Part shown: piece by piece, positions 18,016 through 26,273 of the stretch
Position numbering within the stretch: position 1 is the first letter of the stretch
How the letters are laid out: every line of letters begins with the position of its first letter
Source: Anaerolineales bacterium UBA6055
GTDB taxonomy: Bacteria > Chloroflexota > Anaerolineae > Aggregatilineales > Phototrophicaceae
Assembly (NCBI GenBank): GCA_002428985.1
Contig: DIYL01000027.1
Span: forward strand, 5,897-69,896
Direction of reading: 5' to 3'
Length of the DNA stretch: 64,000 nucleotides
Made by a program: the position numbers and the translations under genes
Notes under the pieces: generated by a model
What the model was told of the DNA's origin: nothing
The model's database searches: none
The model's input: the letters and a program-made list of their open reading frames with translations, nothing else

Positions 18016-18066
18016 GCAGTCTTGTCTCCTGTTCCTTATATGGTTTGTATTTTGCGAGAAGTTATC

Positions 18067-18738
18067 TTATTTTTCAACATCAAGCCGATGACTGAGAAGC
18101 CAATCGTAAATTTCAGGATTAGCATATGTTTGTGTCCATGAGTCGTGACCCACATCATCATACACTGTAAGCTTAGGATTTCCCCCATATTCCTTTAAAT
18201 GAGAAACTAAATATTCTGCTGATGACAGTGGGACAATTGTGTCGGCTGATCCATGGAAATGCCATAGTGGTAAGTGTATGATCTTTTTTAGACGCTCTGG
18301 ATAATCTAGCTCATTGCGCTCACGTCCACAAATTGGGATGGCTGCAGCAAACAAGTTTGGATATTCTGTTATGAGTGACCATGTGCCTGCGCCACCCATG
18401 CTTAGTCCGGTGATATAGACGCGTGAAACATCGACTTGGTAAGCATCAAAACAGCTACGTACCAATTGGTACAATCCAATCAGGTGATATTCCCACTTGG
18501 TATTGAGTGGGCATTGAGGAGCGATGACAATAAATGGTAGATTATCACCAGATTCGAGTTTAGCTGTTAGCCCTTCTTTTTTAATGAGTTCCAGATTATT
18601 CCCCCGCTCGCCTTTACCATGTAAGAATAAGAGCAAAGGATAGGGATCATCAGATGTTTCATAACCATCTGGTAAATACACAAGATACGGTAAATCGCTT
18701 AGCTTGCCATATGTGAATATGTGCGGCTGTGTCTGCAT
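18067..18738 (-). CDS. Phospholipase/carboxylesterase-type alpha/beta hydrolase
   Basis: 223 residues. Nucleophile elbow GLSMGGAGTWSL, oxyanion region LLFLHGKGERG, acid in HGSADTIVPLS and the His in DVGHDSWTQTY. No signal peptide is present. The LHGKGERG motif and 'GxSMGGxGTW' are typical of the poly(3-hydroxybutyrate) depolymerase/feruloyl-esterase-like group (for example peptidase S9-like 'COG4099' proteins). Substrate unknown. The start lies four bases downstream of the tyrosine kinase stop, so the two are likely co-transcribed. Confidence 0.85.
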   Translation of the reverse strand: MQTQPHIFTYGKLSDLPYLVYLPDGYETSDDPYPLLLFLHGKGERGNNLELIKKEGLTAKLESGDNLPFIVIAPQCPLNTKWEYHLIGLYQLVRSCFDAYQVDVSRVYITGLSMGGAGTWSLITEYPNLFAAAIPICGRERNELDYPERLKKIIHLPLWHFHGSADTIVPLSSAEYLVSHLKEYGGNPKLTVYDDVGHDSWTQTYANPEIYDWLLSHRLDVEK

Positions 18739-18741
18739 AAT

Positions 18742-19395
18742 CTAATAAGCAATTTTGTTTTCGCTAGGTGCATTGGTCAGCACTGCACCAACGATGCGGA
18801 TATGTACACGTTCGAGTGCTTGGCGTGCTTGTGCTGTATGGTCGCGACGTGTATCCCCAGCGCGAACAGCAAGTAAAACACCATCAAGTTTAATGCCCAA
18901 TAATGCTGCGTCGGTGGCTGCCAGTACGGGCGGGCTATCAAATAAAATATAGTCAGCACGTGCTTTTAACACCCCAATAATTTCATCCATGCGCTTCCCA
19001 CTTAGTAGATCTGCTGGATTAGGCGGTAATTCACCGGATGTCAGAATTTGTAGGTTGTCGATGTCGGTGGCTTTGAGTGGAGGATTGCTGATGGCTGTGT
19101 CATCAACCATCATATTGGTGAGACCCTGTTGATTGTCGAGACCCCAGATGGTTTGCTGTTTCGGTTGACGTAAATCTGCATCAACAAGAATTGTTTTATT
19201 GCCACCCTGCGCAAATGTCACAGCAAGATTGGCAAGTGTGATGCTCTTTTGATCATCTTTGGCGGGTGAAGTGACGAGTAGGGTATGAATTGGATTTTCA
19301 ACACTGCTGAACATCAGGTTAGTACGCAGAGTACGATATGCTTCTGCCGATGTTGAGCGTGGATCAGATAAAGTAATCAGGTTTGCATTCGCCAT
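18742..19395 (-). CDS. CpsD/CapB-like tyrosine kinase with degenerate P-loop
   Basis: 217 residues from the ATG at 19395, chosen over an open frame eight codons longer because AGGAG lies six bases upstream. The fold order is that of bacterial tyrosine kinases: SAEAYRTLRTNL, then the P-loop region TSPAKDDQKSI, Walker A' ILVDADLRQP, and Walker B YILFDSPPVL. The usual PGxGKS(T) is DDQKS here, so both P-loop glycines are replaced while Lys and Ser remain. The C-terminal tyrosine cluster is absent (one terminal Tyr). It should partner with the Wzz-like protein at 6225-6902. It may be a weak kinase or a non-catalytic regulator. Confidence 0.82.
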   Translation of the reverse strand: MANANLITLSDPRSTSAEAYRTLRTNLMFSSVENPIHTLLVTSPAKDDQKSITLANLAVTFAQGGNKTILVDADLRQPKQQTIWGLDNQQGLTNMMVDDTAISNPPLKATDIDNLQILTSGELPPNPADLLSGKRMDEIIGVLKARADYILFDSPPVLAATDAALLGIKLDGVLLAVRAGDTRRDHTAQARQALERVHIRIVGAVLTNAPSENKIAY

Positions 19396-19548
19396 ATATT
19401 TGCTCCTAACAGGGCGCAAAATCGCTAGTTTTCAAAACGGCATCATTTTACCGTATCCCGTAACGTGTCGTTAGGGCTAATCAGACGGATGATATGTTGA
19501 TGTTGGACGATTTAGATACAATGCTAGATCGACTATTTCTCACTTTAC

Positions 19549-20412
19549 CTATAAGTTGAAGTCCAATGTAACTTGTTCAATGCCTGATGAATCCAGTGAT
19601 TGAGCAATATTTGATAGGGATTTAAATGGTGTCGGATGAATGAAATCGGGTGCTAAATCGGCTAGCGGGATGGCAACATGTGCCCAGCGGGTGATGTCTT
19701 CATCAGGGGCTTTCCATGGTTTATCGCCATACTCGATATATTGGGTGCCCCATAGGGAAATATCGAGATCAATTGTACGAGGTGCATTTTTATTATTGGG
19801 GTCGCGCACACGCCCTAATTCAGTTTCAATCCGATCAATTACTTGGGTTTTGAATTCTAGCGGTGTGCGGTAAGTATGTACTTTAACTGCCATATTGAGG
19901 AAGTGAGATTGTTCAGTATAGCCTTGCGGTGCAGTGCGATACACAGACGAGGTTGCTAGAAGTGTGGTGTAGTTGCGGAGTAAATGAACCGCTTTGATGA
20001 TATTTTCTTCAGGTGCGATATTCGAACCTAGTGAGACATAGATAACAGACTTTTGATAATCTTCTGGACGACGCTCAATACGGACACCAACGGAATCTGA
20101 ACGACGCAATGCACCGGGTTTATGCAAACGGACTTGTACATACGGGGCATGATGCTCAACAATACATAACCTAGCGATTTCTTCAGCTAGCTTTTCTACT
20201 AGGAAATACTGTGCATTTTCGACATGGCGGATGATCGCTTTGGTTACTGTTTTATAATTATAGGCATCATCAGGGATATCGGTTTCTCCTGCACGGAGTC
20301 TGTTGGTTCCTAAACGTAGACTTAGGACAACTTCTTGCTGTTCATTTAATTCATGTGCACTAAAGCCGATCTGCGTCCGTAAGCGCAAATTGTCAATTTC
20401 GATAATGTCCAT
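19549..20412 (-). CDS. folBK: Dihydroneopterin aldolase-HPPK fusion (FolB-FolK)
   Basis: 287 residues from the ATG at 20412, which has AGGAG seven bases upstream (an ORF ten codons longer lacks one). Residues 1-118 are FolB-like: NLRLRTQIGFSAHELNEQQ and FLVEKLAEEIARLC, forming 6-hydroxymethyl-dihydropterin. Residues about 128-280 are HPPK (FolK): VSLGSNIAPEENI, TAPQGYTEQSHFLNMAV and PRTIDLDISLWG, the ATP-dependent pyrophosphokinase. The fusion joins two consecutive folate steps; such fusions are known elsewhere. FolE2 at 23468-24715 feeds the pathway; no FolP is in the window. Confidence 0.92.
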   Translation of the reverse strand: MDIIEIDNLRLRTQIGFSAHELNEQQEVVLSLRLGTNRLRAGETDIPDDAYNYKTVTKAIIRHVENAQYFLVEKLAEEIARLCIVEHHAPYVQVRLHKPGALRRSDSVGVRIERRPEDYQKSVIYVSLGSNIAPEENIIKAVHLLRNYTTLLATSSVYRTAPQGYTEQSHFLNMAVKVHTYRTPLEFKTQVIDRIETELGRVRDPNNKNAPRTIDLDISLWGTQYIEYGDKPWKAPDEDITRWAHVAIPLADLAPDFIHPTPFKSLSNIAQSLDSSGIEQVTLDFNL

Positions 20413-20467
20413 ATGCGATCTCCTGTACTCAATATCCGACACAGTTTAGCACACCACCATTGAGTAT

Positions 20468-21088
20468 CTAATGAAAGATGCCTGAGAGATCAATAGCTGT
20501 ATAAACTAATAATAGCCCGAGGATAATATTGACGATGCGTTGTATTTTAGGGTTGCTAAGATAACGTTTTATCAGTGCGCCCATAATCGCCCATGATGAA
20601 GTGGTGCAGAATGCCACAGATGCTAGAAAGAGGGCTGAGAAAATCAAAAAAATGATGTTATTTGTGATGGATGCTAGAAAGGATGTGTAGAGCGTTAAGG
20701 CGTAGATCCAAACTTTTGGATTTAATGCTTGTAACATCAGCCCATTGATATAGCCTAATGTGGGAGATTGATGTTCATCCTCATTATCATCAGTACTGAA
20801 CTGATAACTTGATTTGACTGTCTTGTAGGCTAACCATAAGATGTATCCTGCCCCGATAATCCTCATGATCGTTTCCACCGATGGGAGTATTGTATACAGC
20901 GTATTTGAGATGATTCCTGCTACAAGCATAATCACAAAAAAACCTGTCACAATACCACCAATATAACGCAATGTTTTAGGGTAACCATATAACACACCCA
21001 TGCTCGAACTGGATATGTTATTGGGACCTGGTGTGAATGTTGTAATCACAACAAATGTCAGAAAACCAACAAAATTGATTGAATCCAT
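20468..21088 (-). CDS. LysE/RhtB-family amino acid exporter
   Basis: 206 residues with about six hydrophobic segments. The N-terminal motif FTPGPNNISSSSMGVLYGY is the conserved G-P-(N/G)-x signature of LysE-type translocators, and LNPKVWIYALTLY matches the second conserved helix. It probably exports amino acids or derivatives across the cytoplasmic membrane. Divergent or co-directional AraC-type regulators often sit beside LysE genes, and one does here (79 bases upstream, same strand). The exact substrate is unknown. Confidence 0.88.
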   Translation of the reverse strand: MDSINFVGFLTFVVITTFTPGPNNISSSSMGVLYGYPKTLRYIGGIVTGFFVIMLVAGIISNTLYTILPSVETIMRIIGAGYILWLAYKTVKSSYQFSTDDNEDEHQSPTLGYINGLMLQALNPKVWIYALTLYTSFLASITNNIIFLIFSALFLASVAFCTTSSWAIMGALIKRYLSNPKIQRIVNIILGLLLVYTAIDLSGIFH

Positions 21089-21167
21089 AAATTTACCTAA
21101 TTGCTATGTTTGCAATGGCATAAACTTATCAGATGTGAAGGGGCGAGTTTTGTAAAATGTTGCGGAT

Positions 21168-21989
21168 TTAAACGTATTGTTTGGGTGTTATACCTGTGAT
21201 TTGTTTGAATCGGTGTGTGAAATGGCTTTGGTCGGTAAAACCTGTCTGCTGTGCAATATCAGCGAGAGGATAGCCTAAGAGAAGAAGCTGTTTTGCTTCA
21301 GTAATGCGGCGATGTGTTAGATAGACATGTGGCGATACACGAAAATGTATTTGAAACATGCGCAGTAAATGATAGCGACTGATGTGGACAGCATCTGCAA
21401 TTTGCTGGAGTGTAATGTCTTCGTAGTAGTGCGCATCAATGAAATCTTTCGCTTGTTCTAAATAGGTGGGATGTGTGAGTTGTGTGGGGACAGGTTGTGT
21501 ATCATCGGAATGCTGTATGATCAATTTGTATAACATATTGAAAAGTAGCACGTCGCGCTCTAGCTTAGATGTCGTCTTGTTCTCAAATCGTAGATGTGTA
21601 AATAGCATCTGTTGGAAAAGCTCTGTATTTTCGATAACTAGATTTGGGAAGAAGATAGGACGTGTTGAGGTTTTATTAAGTTGTTCTGCGACCTCTTGAA
21701 GCATACTCACGCTTGGGTAGAACATACGATATGTCCAACCAATGTTGAGATCATGTGCAAAACCGGTGTGTAGTTCTCCGGGATTTATGACACATATAGT
21801 ACCCGCCGGCATATACTGGTGCTGATGCTGATATTTAGTATCTTGTGCACCAGATAATGTAACTCCGATTGCATACTCATCGTGGAAATGTGTTGTAAAT
21901 GTATGTTTAAAATATGTGGCTTTAAGTAATTCTAGATTATCAATATCATGATCAATCCAAAACTTAGCTTGTTCTTTTTGTCTGCTCAT
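21168..21989 (-). CDS. AraC-family transcriptional regulator
   Basis: 273 residues from the ATG at 21989; the open frame extends 20 codons further but into the coding end of the amidohydrolase, so the internal ATG (MSRQKEQAKF) is chosen. The N-terminal half is a cupin effector domain (HFHDEYAIGVTLSG, PAGTICVINPGELHTG). The C-terminal 100 residues hold two helix-turn-helix units, ITLQQIADAVHISRYHLLRMF and PLADIAQQTGFTDQSHFTHRF (AraC signature). It likely regulates the LysE exporter directly downstream, perhaps in response to an amino acid. Confidence 0.9.
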   Translation of the reverse strand: MSRQKEQAKFWIDHDIDNLELLKATYFKHTFTTHFHDEYAIGVTLSGAQDTKYQHQHQYMPAGTICVINPGELHTGFAHDLNIGWTYRMFYPSVSMLQEVAEQLNKTSTRPIFFPNLVIENTELFQQMLFTHLRFENKTTSKLERDVLLFNMLYKLIIQHSDDTQPVPTQLTHPTYLEQAKDFIDAHYYEDITLQQIADAVHISRYHLLRMFQIHFRVSPHVYLTHRRITEAKQLLLLGYPLADIAQQTGFTDQSHFTHRFKQITGITPKQYV

Positions 21990-22006
21990 GCACTGACTAT
22001 ATAGTG

Positions 22007-23197
22007 TTATTCGTCTTCTGGCAAAACATAATCTGAAATAGCCGAACACATCAAGGCAACACCTAATGGTAAAACGTCTTCATCAAAATCGAACTTTGGA
22101 TGATGGTGACCATAAGTGAGACCCTTTTGGGGATTTGATGATCCGAGTAGAAAATATGCGCCGGGGTATTCATCAAGGAAGAATGAAACATCTTCGGATG
22201 CCATTGTAATAGCTGTATCGTCCATGCATGTATTGTCAATGATGCGGTTAAAACTCTGTTTCGCACGCGCAATCACATCTTCATTATTGACTGTTGGGAT
22301 ATTTAGATGCTTGACGATTACTGTTGCTTCACAACTGACTGACTCACAGACTTTACGGCTAACTTCGCGCACATGTTGCTCTAGTAATTCGCTAGTGTAG
22401 GCGTTGAATGTACGGAATGTACCTGTAATTTCAACTGTTTCGGGAATGATATTATGAGTGTAGCTACTGGTTTTTACACCTGTGACGGATAAAACCACAG
22501 CGCCCGCCATCGCATCCATTTTTCGCCCGACAATGGTATGAAGTGCTGTGATGAGTTGTCCAGAACAAGCTACGGGATCAATTGTGGTATGGGGCATCGC
22601 GGCATGACCACCTTTGCCTTTTACAGTGATTTTAAACGTTGATGAACCAGACATAATCGCACCCACACGTACGCCAATTGTGCCTAATCGTAGGGGTTGC
22701 CATAGGTGTAAACCAAGGACGTAATCGGGTTCTGGGTTTTCAAGTAGATTGTCATTGATCATAGCTAAGGCGCCGCCCGCACCCTCCTCGCCGGGCTGGA
22801 ACACAAATTTGATGCGCCCTGCAATTTTATCGCGATATTTTGATAGAATTTTCGCAATACCAAGTGCAATTGTCATATGCCCATCATGACCACACGCATG
22901 CATTACTCCGTCATTTTCCGAGACAAAATCTAACCCCGTCTCTTCGTGTATGGGTAATGCATCCATATCAGCCCGATACATGACTGTTGGTCCATCATGA
23001 TCACCTTCTAAAATTGCTACAACACCAGTCTGTGCAACACCAGTTTGTACTTCTAATCCTAGTTCGTTTAACTGTTTAGCGATGATTGCGGAAGTTCGTT
23101 GTTCTTGGAAGGCAAGTTCTGGAAAACGGTGAAAATCTCGACGTTGCTTTACTAGGTCATCATATAAAGCATCTGCTTCTGCTTTAAAGTTAATCAT
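22007..23197 (-). CDS. M20-family amidohydrolase (hippurate/IAA-amino-acid hydrolase-like)
   Basis: 396 residues. Metal and catalytic residues: HACGHDGHMTIALG (M20D signature with metal His/Cys), QPGEEGAGGALAM (catalytic Glu pair), and a C-terminal YGHHHPKFDFDEDVLP motif. The lid or dimerisation domain (about 190-300) lies between them. It hydrolyses N-acyl amino acids or similar amides. It differs from the three dipeptidase-type M20 genes at 53-57 kb. It is the first minus-strand gene of this cluster; the 270-base divergent spacer (23198-23467) separates it from folE2. Confidence 0.88.
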   Translation of the reverse strand: MINFKAEADALYDDLVKQRRDFHRFPELAFQEQRTSAIIAKQLNELGLEVQTGVAQTGVVAILEGDHDGPTVMYRADMDALPIHEETGLDFVSENDGVMHACGHDGHMTIALGIAKILSKYRDKIAGRIKFVFQPGEEGAGGALAMINDNLLENPEPDYVLGLHLWQPLRLGTIGVRVGAIMSGSSTFKITVKGKGGHAAMPHTTIDPVACSGQLITALHTIVGRKMDAMAGAVVLSVTGVKTSSYTHNIIPETVEITGTFRTFNAYTSELLEQHVREVSRKVCESVSCEATVIVKHLNIPTVNNEDVIARAKQSFNRIIDNTCMDDTAITMASEDVSFFLDEYPGAYFLLGSSNPQKGLTYGHHHPKFDFDEDVLPLGVALMCSAISDYVLPEDE

Positions 23198-23382
23198 GTT
23201 GCATTATCCGACTGTTGGTGAGTAATTTATGAGTATTGTAATGCAGATTACAGTCTTACTGTGTAAAGAATCGTCTACCGATAGATAACATTAATTCTTG
23301 ATAAGCTCATGTGTATAAATTACATAAATAAAGAATTGTAAGTGTAAGGATTAAAATCTCTCCATCATCTTAAATTAAGGAC

Positions 23383-23413
23383 ACACTTAACTAGGCACCT
23401 ATACTAGAAGTGT
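23383..23413. promoter_or_regulatory. Inverted repeat around a -10-like site before folE2
   Basis: ACACTT-AA-CTAG, nine bases, CTAG-AAGTGT: near-perfect inverted repeat (arms 83-94 and 404-413). TATACT at 23400-23405 overlaps the repeat and could be a -10 element; no convincing -35 is seen. It may be an operator or an RNA hairpin. The remainder of 23198-23467 shows nothing further. Confidence 0.35.
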
Positions 23414-23467
23414 ACAACTAATTACCTACAAACTATTGTGCGATATGCACTATTAAAGGATAACCTA

Positions 23468-24715
23468 ATGACGGACAATGGACACAGATTGCCTAAAAAC
23501 GGCGCCGAGGGCAATGGCAATGGTCACAATGGATACACCAACGGAAATGGTCGTGTCATTGTAACTGAATTTGCCAATGGTGCTGTGAATGGGCATGAAT
23601 CGCAATTGGATACCGTTCCTGAACACGAGAATTACTTAATGAAAACCAACGGCAAGCATTCCATTGACTATACAGCCAAAATCAATACGCAAACTACGGC
23701 ATCTAACGGACTCAATGCCGCGATAAATAGTCAATCCAATGTCGGGGTTGCACAGCCGATTAGCATCCAAAATCGCGATCGAGGCCCTGAGCGTCGTTAT
23801 GATGACGACTTCGTTGTAACGTCGGAGTACAAGGAGTCGTTACCTGATCTACAGAATGGCCCCTCATCCTTAATTGCAGGTAAGCCAGTGTCGATTCCGC
23901 AGGTCGGCATCCACAACTTCCGCTTACCGATTCGCTATTTGACGCGTGATGGCGGAAACATTCTGCTGGAAACGTCCGTTACAGGAACTGTCTCCCTAGA
24001 GGCCTTTAAAAAGGGAATCAACATGTCGCGCATCATGCGTACCTTCTACGAACATCGCGACGAGACGTTTTCACTCGATTATCTGTCGGATATTCTGCGT
24101 GACTACAATGCCAAAATCGGTGGCATGGAAGCACGTCTGACGTTGCGGTTCCGCTACCCGATGCTTAATGAATCGTTACGCTCTGGTCTGTTTGGGTATC
24201 AATATTATGATGTGGCTCTAGAGTCACGTATGGATTCTACCGGCATGGTTCGGAACTTTATACACTTCGACTTCGTTTATTCGTCTACCTGCCCTTGTAG
24301 CTACGAGCTTTCGCAGCACGCCATTGAAGAGCGTAACGTAGCGGCAGTGCCGCATAGTCAGCGTTCGGTAGCGCGTGTCAGTGTCGAGACCGATGGCTTC
24401 GTATGGATTGAGGATTTGCGTGACCTATGTCTGGACGCCCTCAAAACAGAAACACAGGTTATGGTCAAGCGAGAGGACGAGCAGGCATTTGCCGAGCTCA
24501 ACGCAGCTAACCTGAAATTTGTGGAAGATGCAGTGCGTCTGCTCTATGAAGTTCTGGAAAATGACAGACGAATCTGTGACTTCAAGGTGATTGCCTCACA
24601 TCAGGAATCGCTACACAGCCACGATGCGGTGGCAGTGATTGTAAAGGGAATAGATGGTGGCTTTACGGCTGAAATCGAGCCTAGCACCATGACCTCAATG
24701 ATCCACAAAGCGTAA
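23468..24715 (+). CDS. folE2: GTP cyclohydrolase FolE2 with long N-terminal extension
   Basis: 415 residues from the ATG at 23468 (AAAGGA seven bases upstream; the open frame begins 10 codons earlier without a good site). FolE2 makes 7,8-dihydroneopterin triphosphate from GTP, the entry to folate. The core (about 145-415) shows VGIHNFRLPIRYL, the conserved STCPCSYELSQHAI (catalytic Cys) and EIEPSTMTSMIHKA. The first about 140 residues are an unusual Asn/Gly-rich, probably disordered extension (GNGNGHNGYTNGNG); normal FolE2 has about 260-310 residues. Codon use (CTG, CGC, GAC) looks higher in GC than its neighbours, suggesting recent acquisition. It complements the FolB-FolK fusion upstream. 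Confidence 0.88.
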   Translation: MTDNGHRLPKNGAEGNGNGHNGYTNGNGRVIVTEFANGAVNGHESQLDTVPEHENYLMKTNGKHSIDYTAKINTQTTASNGLNAAINSQSNVGVAQPISIQNRDRGPERRYDDDFVVTSEYKESLPDLQNGPSSLIAGKPVSIPQVGIHNFRLPIRYLTRDGGNILLETSVTGTVSLEAFKKGINMSRIMRTFYEHRDETFSLDYLSDILRDYNAKIGGMEARLTLRFRYPMLNESLRSGLFGYQYYDVALESRMDSTGMVRNFIHFDFVYSSTCPCSYELSQHAIEERNVAAVPHSQRSVARVSVETDGFVWIEDLRDLCLDALKTETQVMVKREDEQAFAELNAANLKFVEDAVRLLYEVLENDRRICDFKVIASHQESLHSHDAVAVIVKGIDGGFTAEIEPSTMTSMIHKA

Positions 24716-24972
24716 TCTGCGCTGCACAAAAACAATCAACTTAGCCCGATCTACCATATGTTAGACTCGGGAACTCACTAAGGTGAAGTGCTGTTACGGA
24801 ACACGACTCTAATGTGAAAACAAATGCGATGGTTGGAGATTTCAAAGTGGATCCATATGTTCGCAACGAATTCCTGACCTACAGTCAACGGTCAGCTAAA
24901 CACTAGACAAATCCATCCCATATTTCTCTCTCTTTTTGGCAGGCGCACTCTTTACGGGTGCGTTTGCTGTTT
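24716..24972. other. Intergenic region with two hairpins
   Basis: Between folE2 (plus) and a minus-strand membrane protein gene. There is a CTGACC/GGTCAG 6-bp hairpin (24874-24879 and 24890-24895), then a hairpin CGCACTC/GGGTGCG (24944-24962, one wobble) ending in TTT, a plausible terminator for folE2. The first 190 bases resemble folE2 in base composition but contain no sizeable reading frame. Confidence 0.5.
24944..24965 (+). terminator. Probable folE2 terminator
   Basis: CGCACTC-TTTAC-GGGTGCG stem of seven pairs (one wobble) followed by TTT and a pyrimidine-rich tail, 229 bases past the folE2 stop and facing the convergent minus-strand gene. Confidence 0.5.
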
Positions 24973-25578
24973 CTATGGCTTCTGCGAATAAATTATTATA
25001 TTGTCTAATCGAAACTCAATGAGATTTTTCTCAATGTGATGATTTATTCTTACTTGCGTCTCTGAGAATTTTTCATAAAAGTATGGTGATATTCCACCTG
25101 CTCTATATGTTGCAACTTTTCTACAAATCAGGTCAAAACGATCACATTGCCATATTCTGTATATTGCATCTGAATCCCCACCTACACCAACAGCCCACCA
25201 TGAATCGACATGATAAGCATAGCTTGCTGTATATAAGGAACCATTGTGCCGATAAGCTTGGAGTCCCGTTAAAGTTGACATAGAACACGAAATACATAAA
25301 GTAATGCCGATGCATACCCAAATGAATATTTCATAAATTGGTGGTATTTTTGGCTTTAATGCAATAAATGCCACAACGAATGTGATTGGTAGTAGTACAC
25401 ATAAATTGAAATGCACATTTAAAAGTGTTTGGCTGAGCTTGTGAAGTGTATATAAAATTGTGATTTCTGAGACAAAATAGTATACAGATGTTAGAACAAC
25501 AATACTTATAATTATAATAAGTATTGTTGTCGTATTTGAGATGTAGAACTTATTTAAAGCATTGCTTTTCGTTTTCAT
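24973..25578 (-). CDS. Hypothetical multi-pass membrane protein
   Basis: 201 residues from the ATG at 25578 (a 14-codon longer frame from a TTG lacks a ribosome binding site; neither start has a clear one). Four hydrophobic stretches lie near residues 14-36, 44-66, 74-92 and 100-115, followed by a hydrophilic C-terminal half with several cysteines (CDRFDLICR). No family is recognised. A perfect 14-bp inverted repeat (25496-25509 and 25517-25530) lies in its first coding segment, so its mRNA can form a strong hairpin near the start. Very AT-rich compared with neighbours. Confidence 0.6.
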   Translation of the reverse strand: MKTKSNALNKFYISNTTTILIIIISIVVLTSVYYFVSEITILYTLHKLSQTLLNVHFNLCVLLPITFVVAFIALKPKIPPIYEIFIWVCIGITLCISCSMSTLTGLQAYRHNGSLYTASYAYHVDSWWAVGVGGDSDAIYRIWQCDRFDLICRKVATYRAGGISPYFYEKFSETQVRINHHIEKNLIEFRLDNIIIYSQKP

Positions 25579-25645
25579 ATCATTAATCGTTTTGATTTTA
25601 TATACACAAGGATTGAACAATTGTCGTATTTGGGGAGTGAAGATT

Positions 25646-26227
25646 ATGGATGTTAATTGGGAGTCCGTTTTTGCGAAGTATAAACAACTTGAGACAGAGC
25701 GATGTTTCCTGCGCCCTGTAACACTGGACGATGTGCCAGCGATTTTTAGGTTGATGGGGGATCCTGCTGTAACACAGAATCTTGGGCGACATCCGTTGCC
25801 TACGTTAGCTGATGCCGAGCAAACTGTTCAACGGTATCTAACCCAATATGAAGAAAAACGTGGCATGATATGGGTCATCTGTGATCGTGATACAGGAGCT
25901 GTTATCGGCAACTGTCTTATTTTCAACTTAATTAAAGCACACTATCGGGCGGAAGTCGGCTATGCGCTGATTCCTGAGTGGTGGGGCAAGGGCATTATGA
26001 GTGAAGTTCTGCCAACTGCCATTACATTTGCTTTCAAGCAGATGCAGTTACATAGTGTGTTTGCGCAGATTGACCCTGAAAATACTGGATCGCGTAAATT
26101 ACTAGAAAAATTTGGATTTGTTCAAGAGGCTTATTTCCGAGAAGATTTTTTCCATCCAGTCCATCAAAAATTCACAGATACCGCTATTTTATCGTTGCTC
26201 AAATCTAGATGGCATACGCATGGGTAA
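25646..26227 (+). CDS. GNAT acetyltransferase (RimJ/RimL type)
   Basis: 193 residues from the ATG at 25646, with GGGGAGTG eight bases upstream; the open frame extends 28 codons further, divergently overlapping the membrane protein. Motifs: TERCFLRPVTLDDVPAIFRL at the start, YRAEVGYALIPEWWGKGIMSEVL (acetyl-CoA binding A motif, W-G-K-G), then the B motif with ENTGSRKLLEKFGFV. This is the Acetyltransf_3 type that acetylates ribosomal protein N-termini, antibiotics or small molecules; which one is unknown. The next plus-strand gene is the MFS efflux gene. Confidence 0.88.
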   Translation: MDVNWESVFAKYKQLETERCFLRPVTLDDVPAIFRLMGDPAVTQNLGRHPLPTLADAEQTVQRYLTQYEEKRGMIWVICDRDTGAVIGNCLIFNLIKAHYRAEVGYALIPEWWGKGIMSEVLPTAITFAFKQMQLHSVFAQIDPENTGSRKLLEKFGFVQEAYFREDFFHPVHQKFTDTAILSLLKSRWHTHG

Positions 26228-26231
26228 AGTA

Positions 26232-26240
26232 TGATATACT
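26232..26240 (+). promoter_or_regulatory. Extended -10 promoter of the MFS leader
   Basis: TGATATACT contains an extended -10 (TG-N-TATACT). No good -35 is visible, as is usual for this promoter type. Transcription would start near 26247, giving an about 180-base leader before the MFS gene, and would place all the attenuator parts in the RNA. Confidence 0.5.
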
Positions 26241-26273
26241 CTGATTATTGTATTTTAAGGATATAACACACGA

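Noticed and set aside
23500..23560. The Asn/Gly-rich coding repeat as a CRISPR-like or tandem-repeat array
   Set aside because: It is a short low-complexity coding stretch with codon drift, not exact DNA repeats.
25496..25530. The 14-bp inverted repeat as an insertion-sequence end
   Set aside because: There is no transposase, no target duplication and the repeat lies inside a continuous reading frame.
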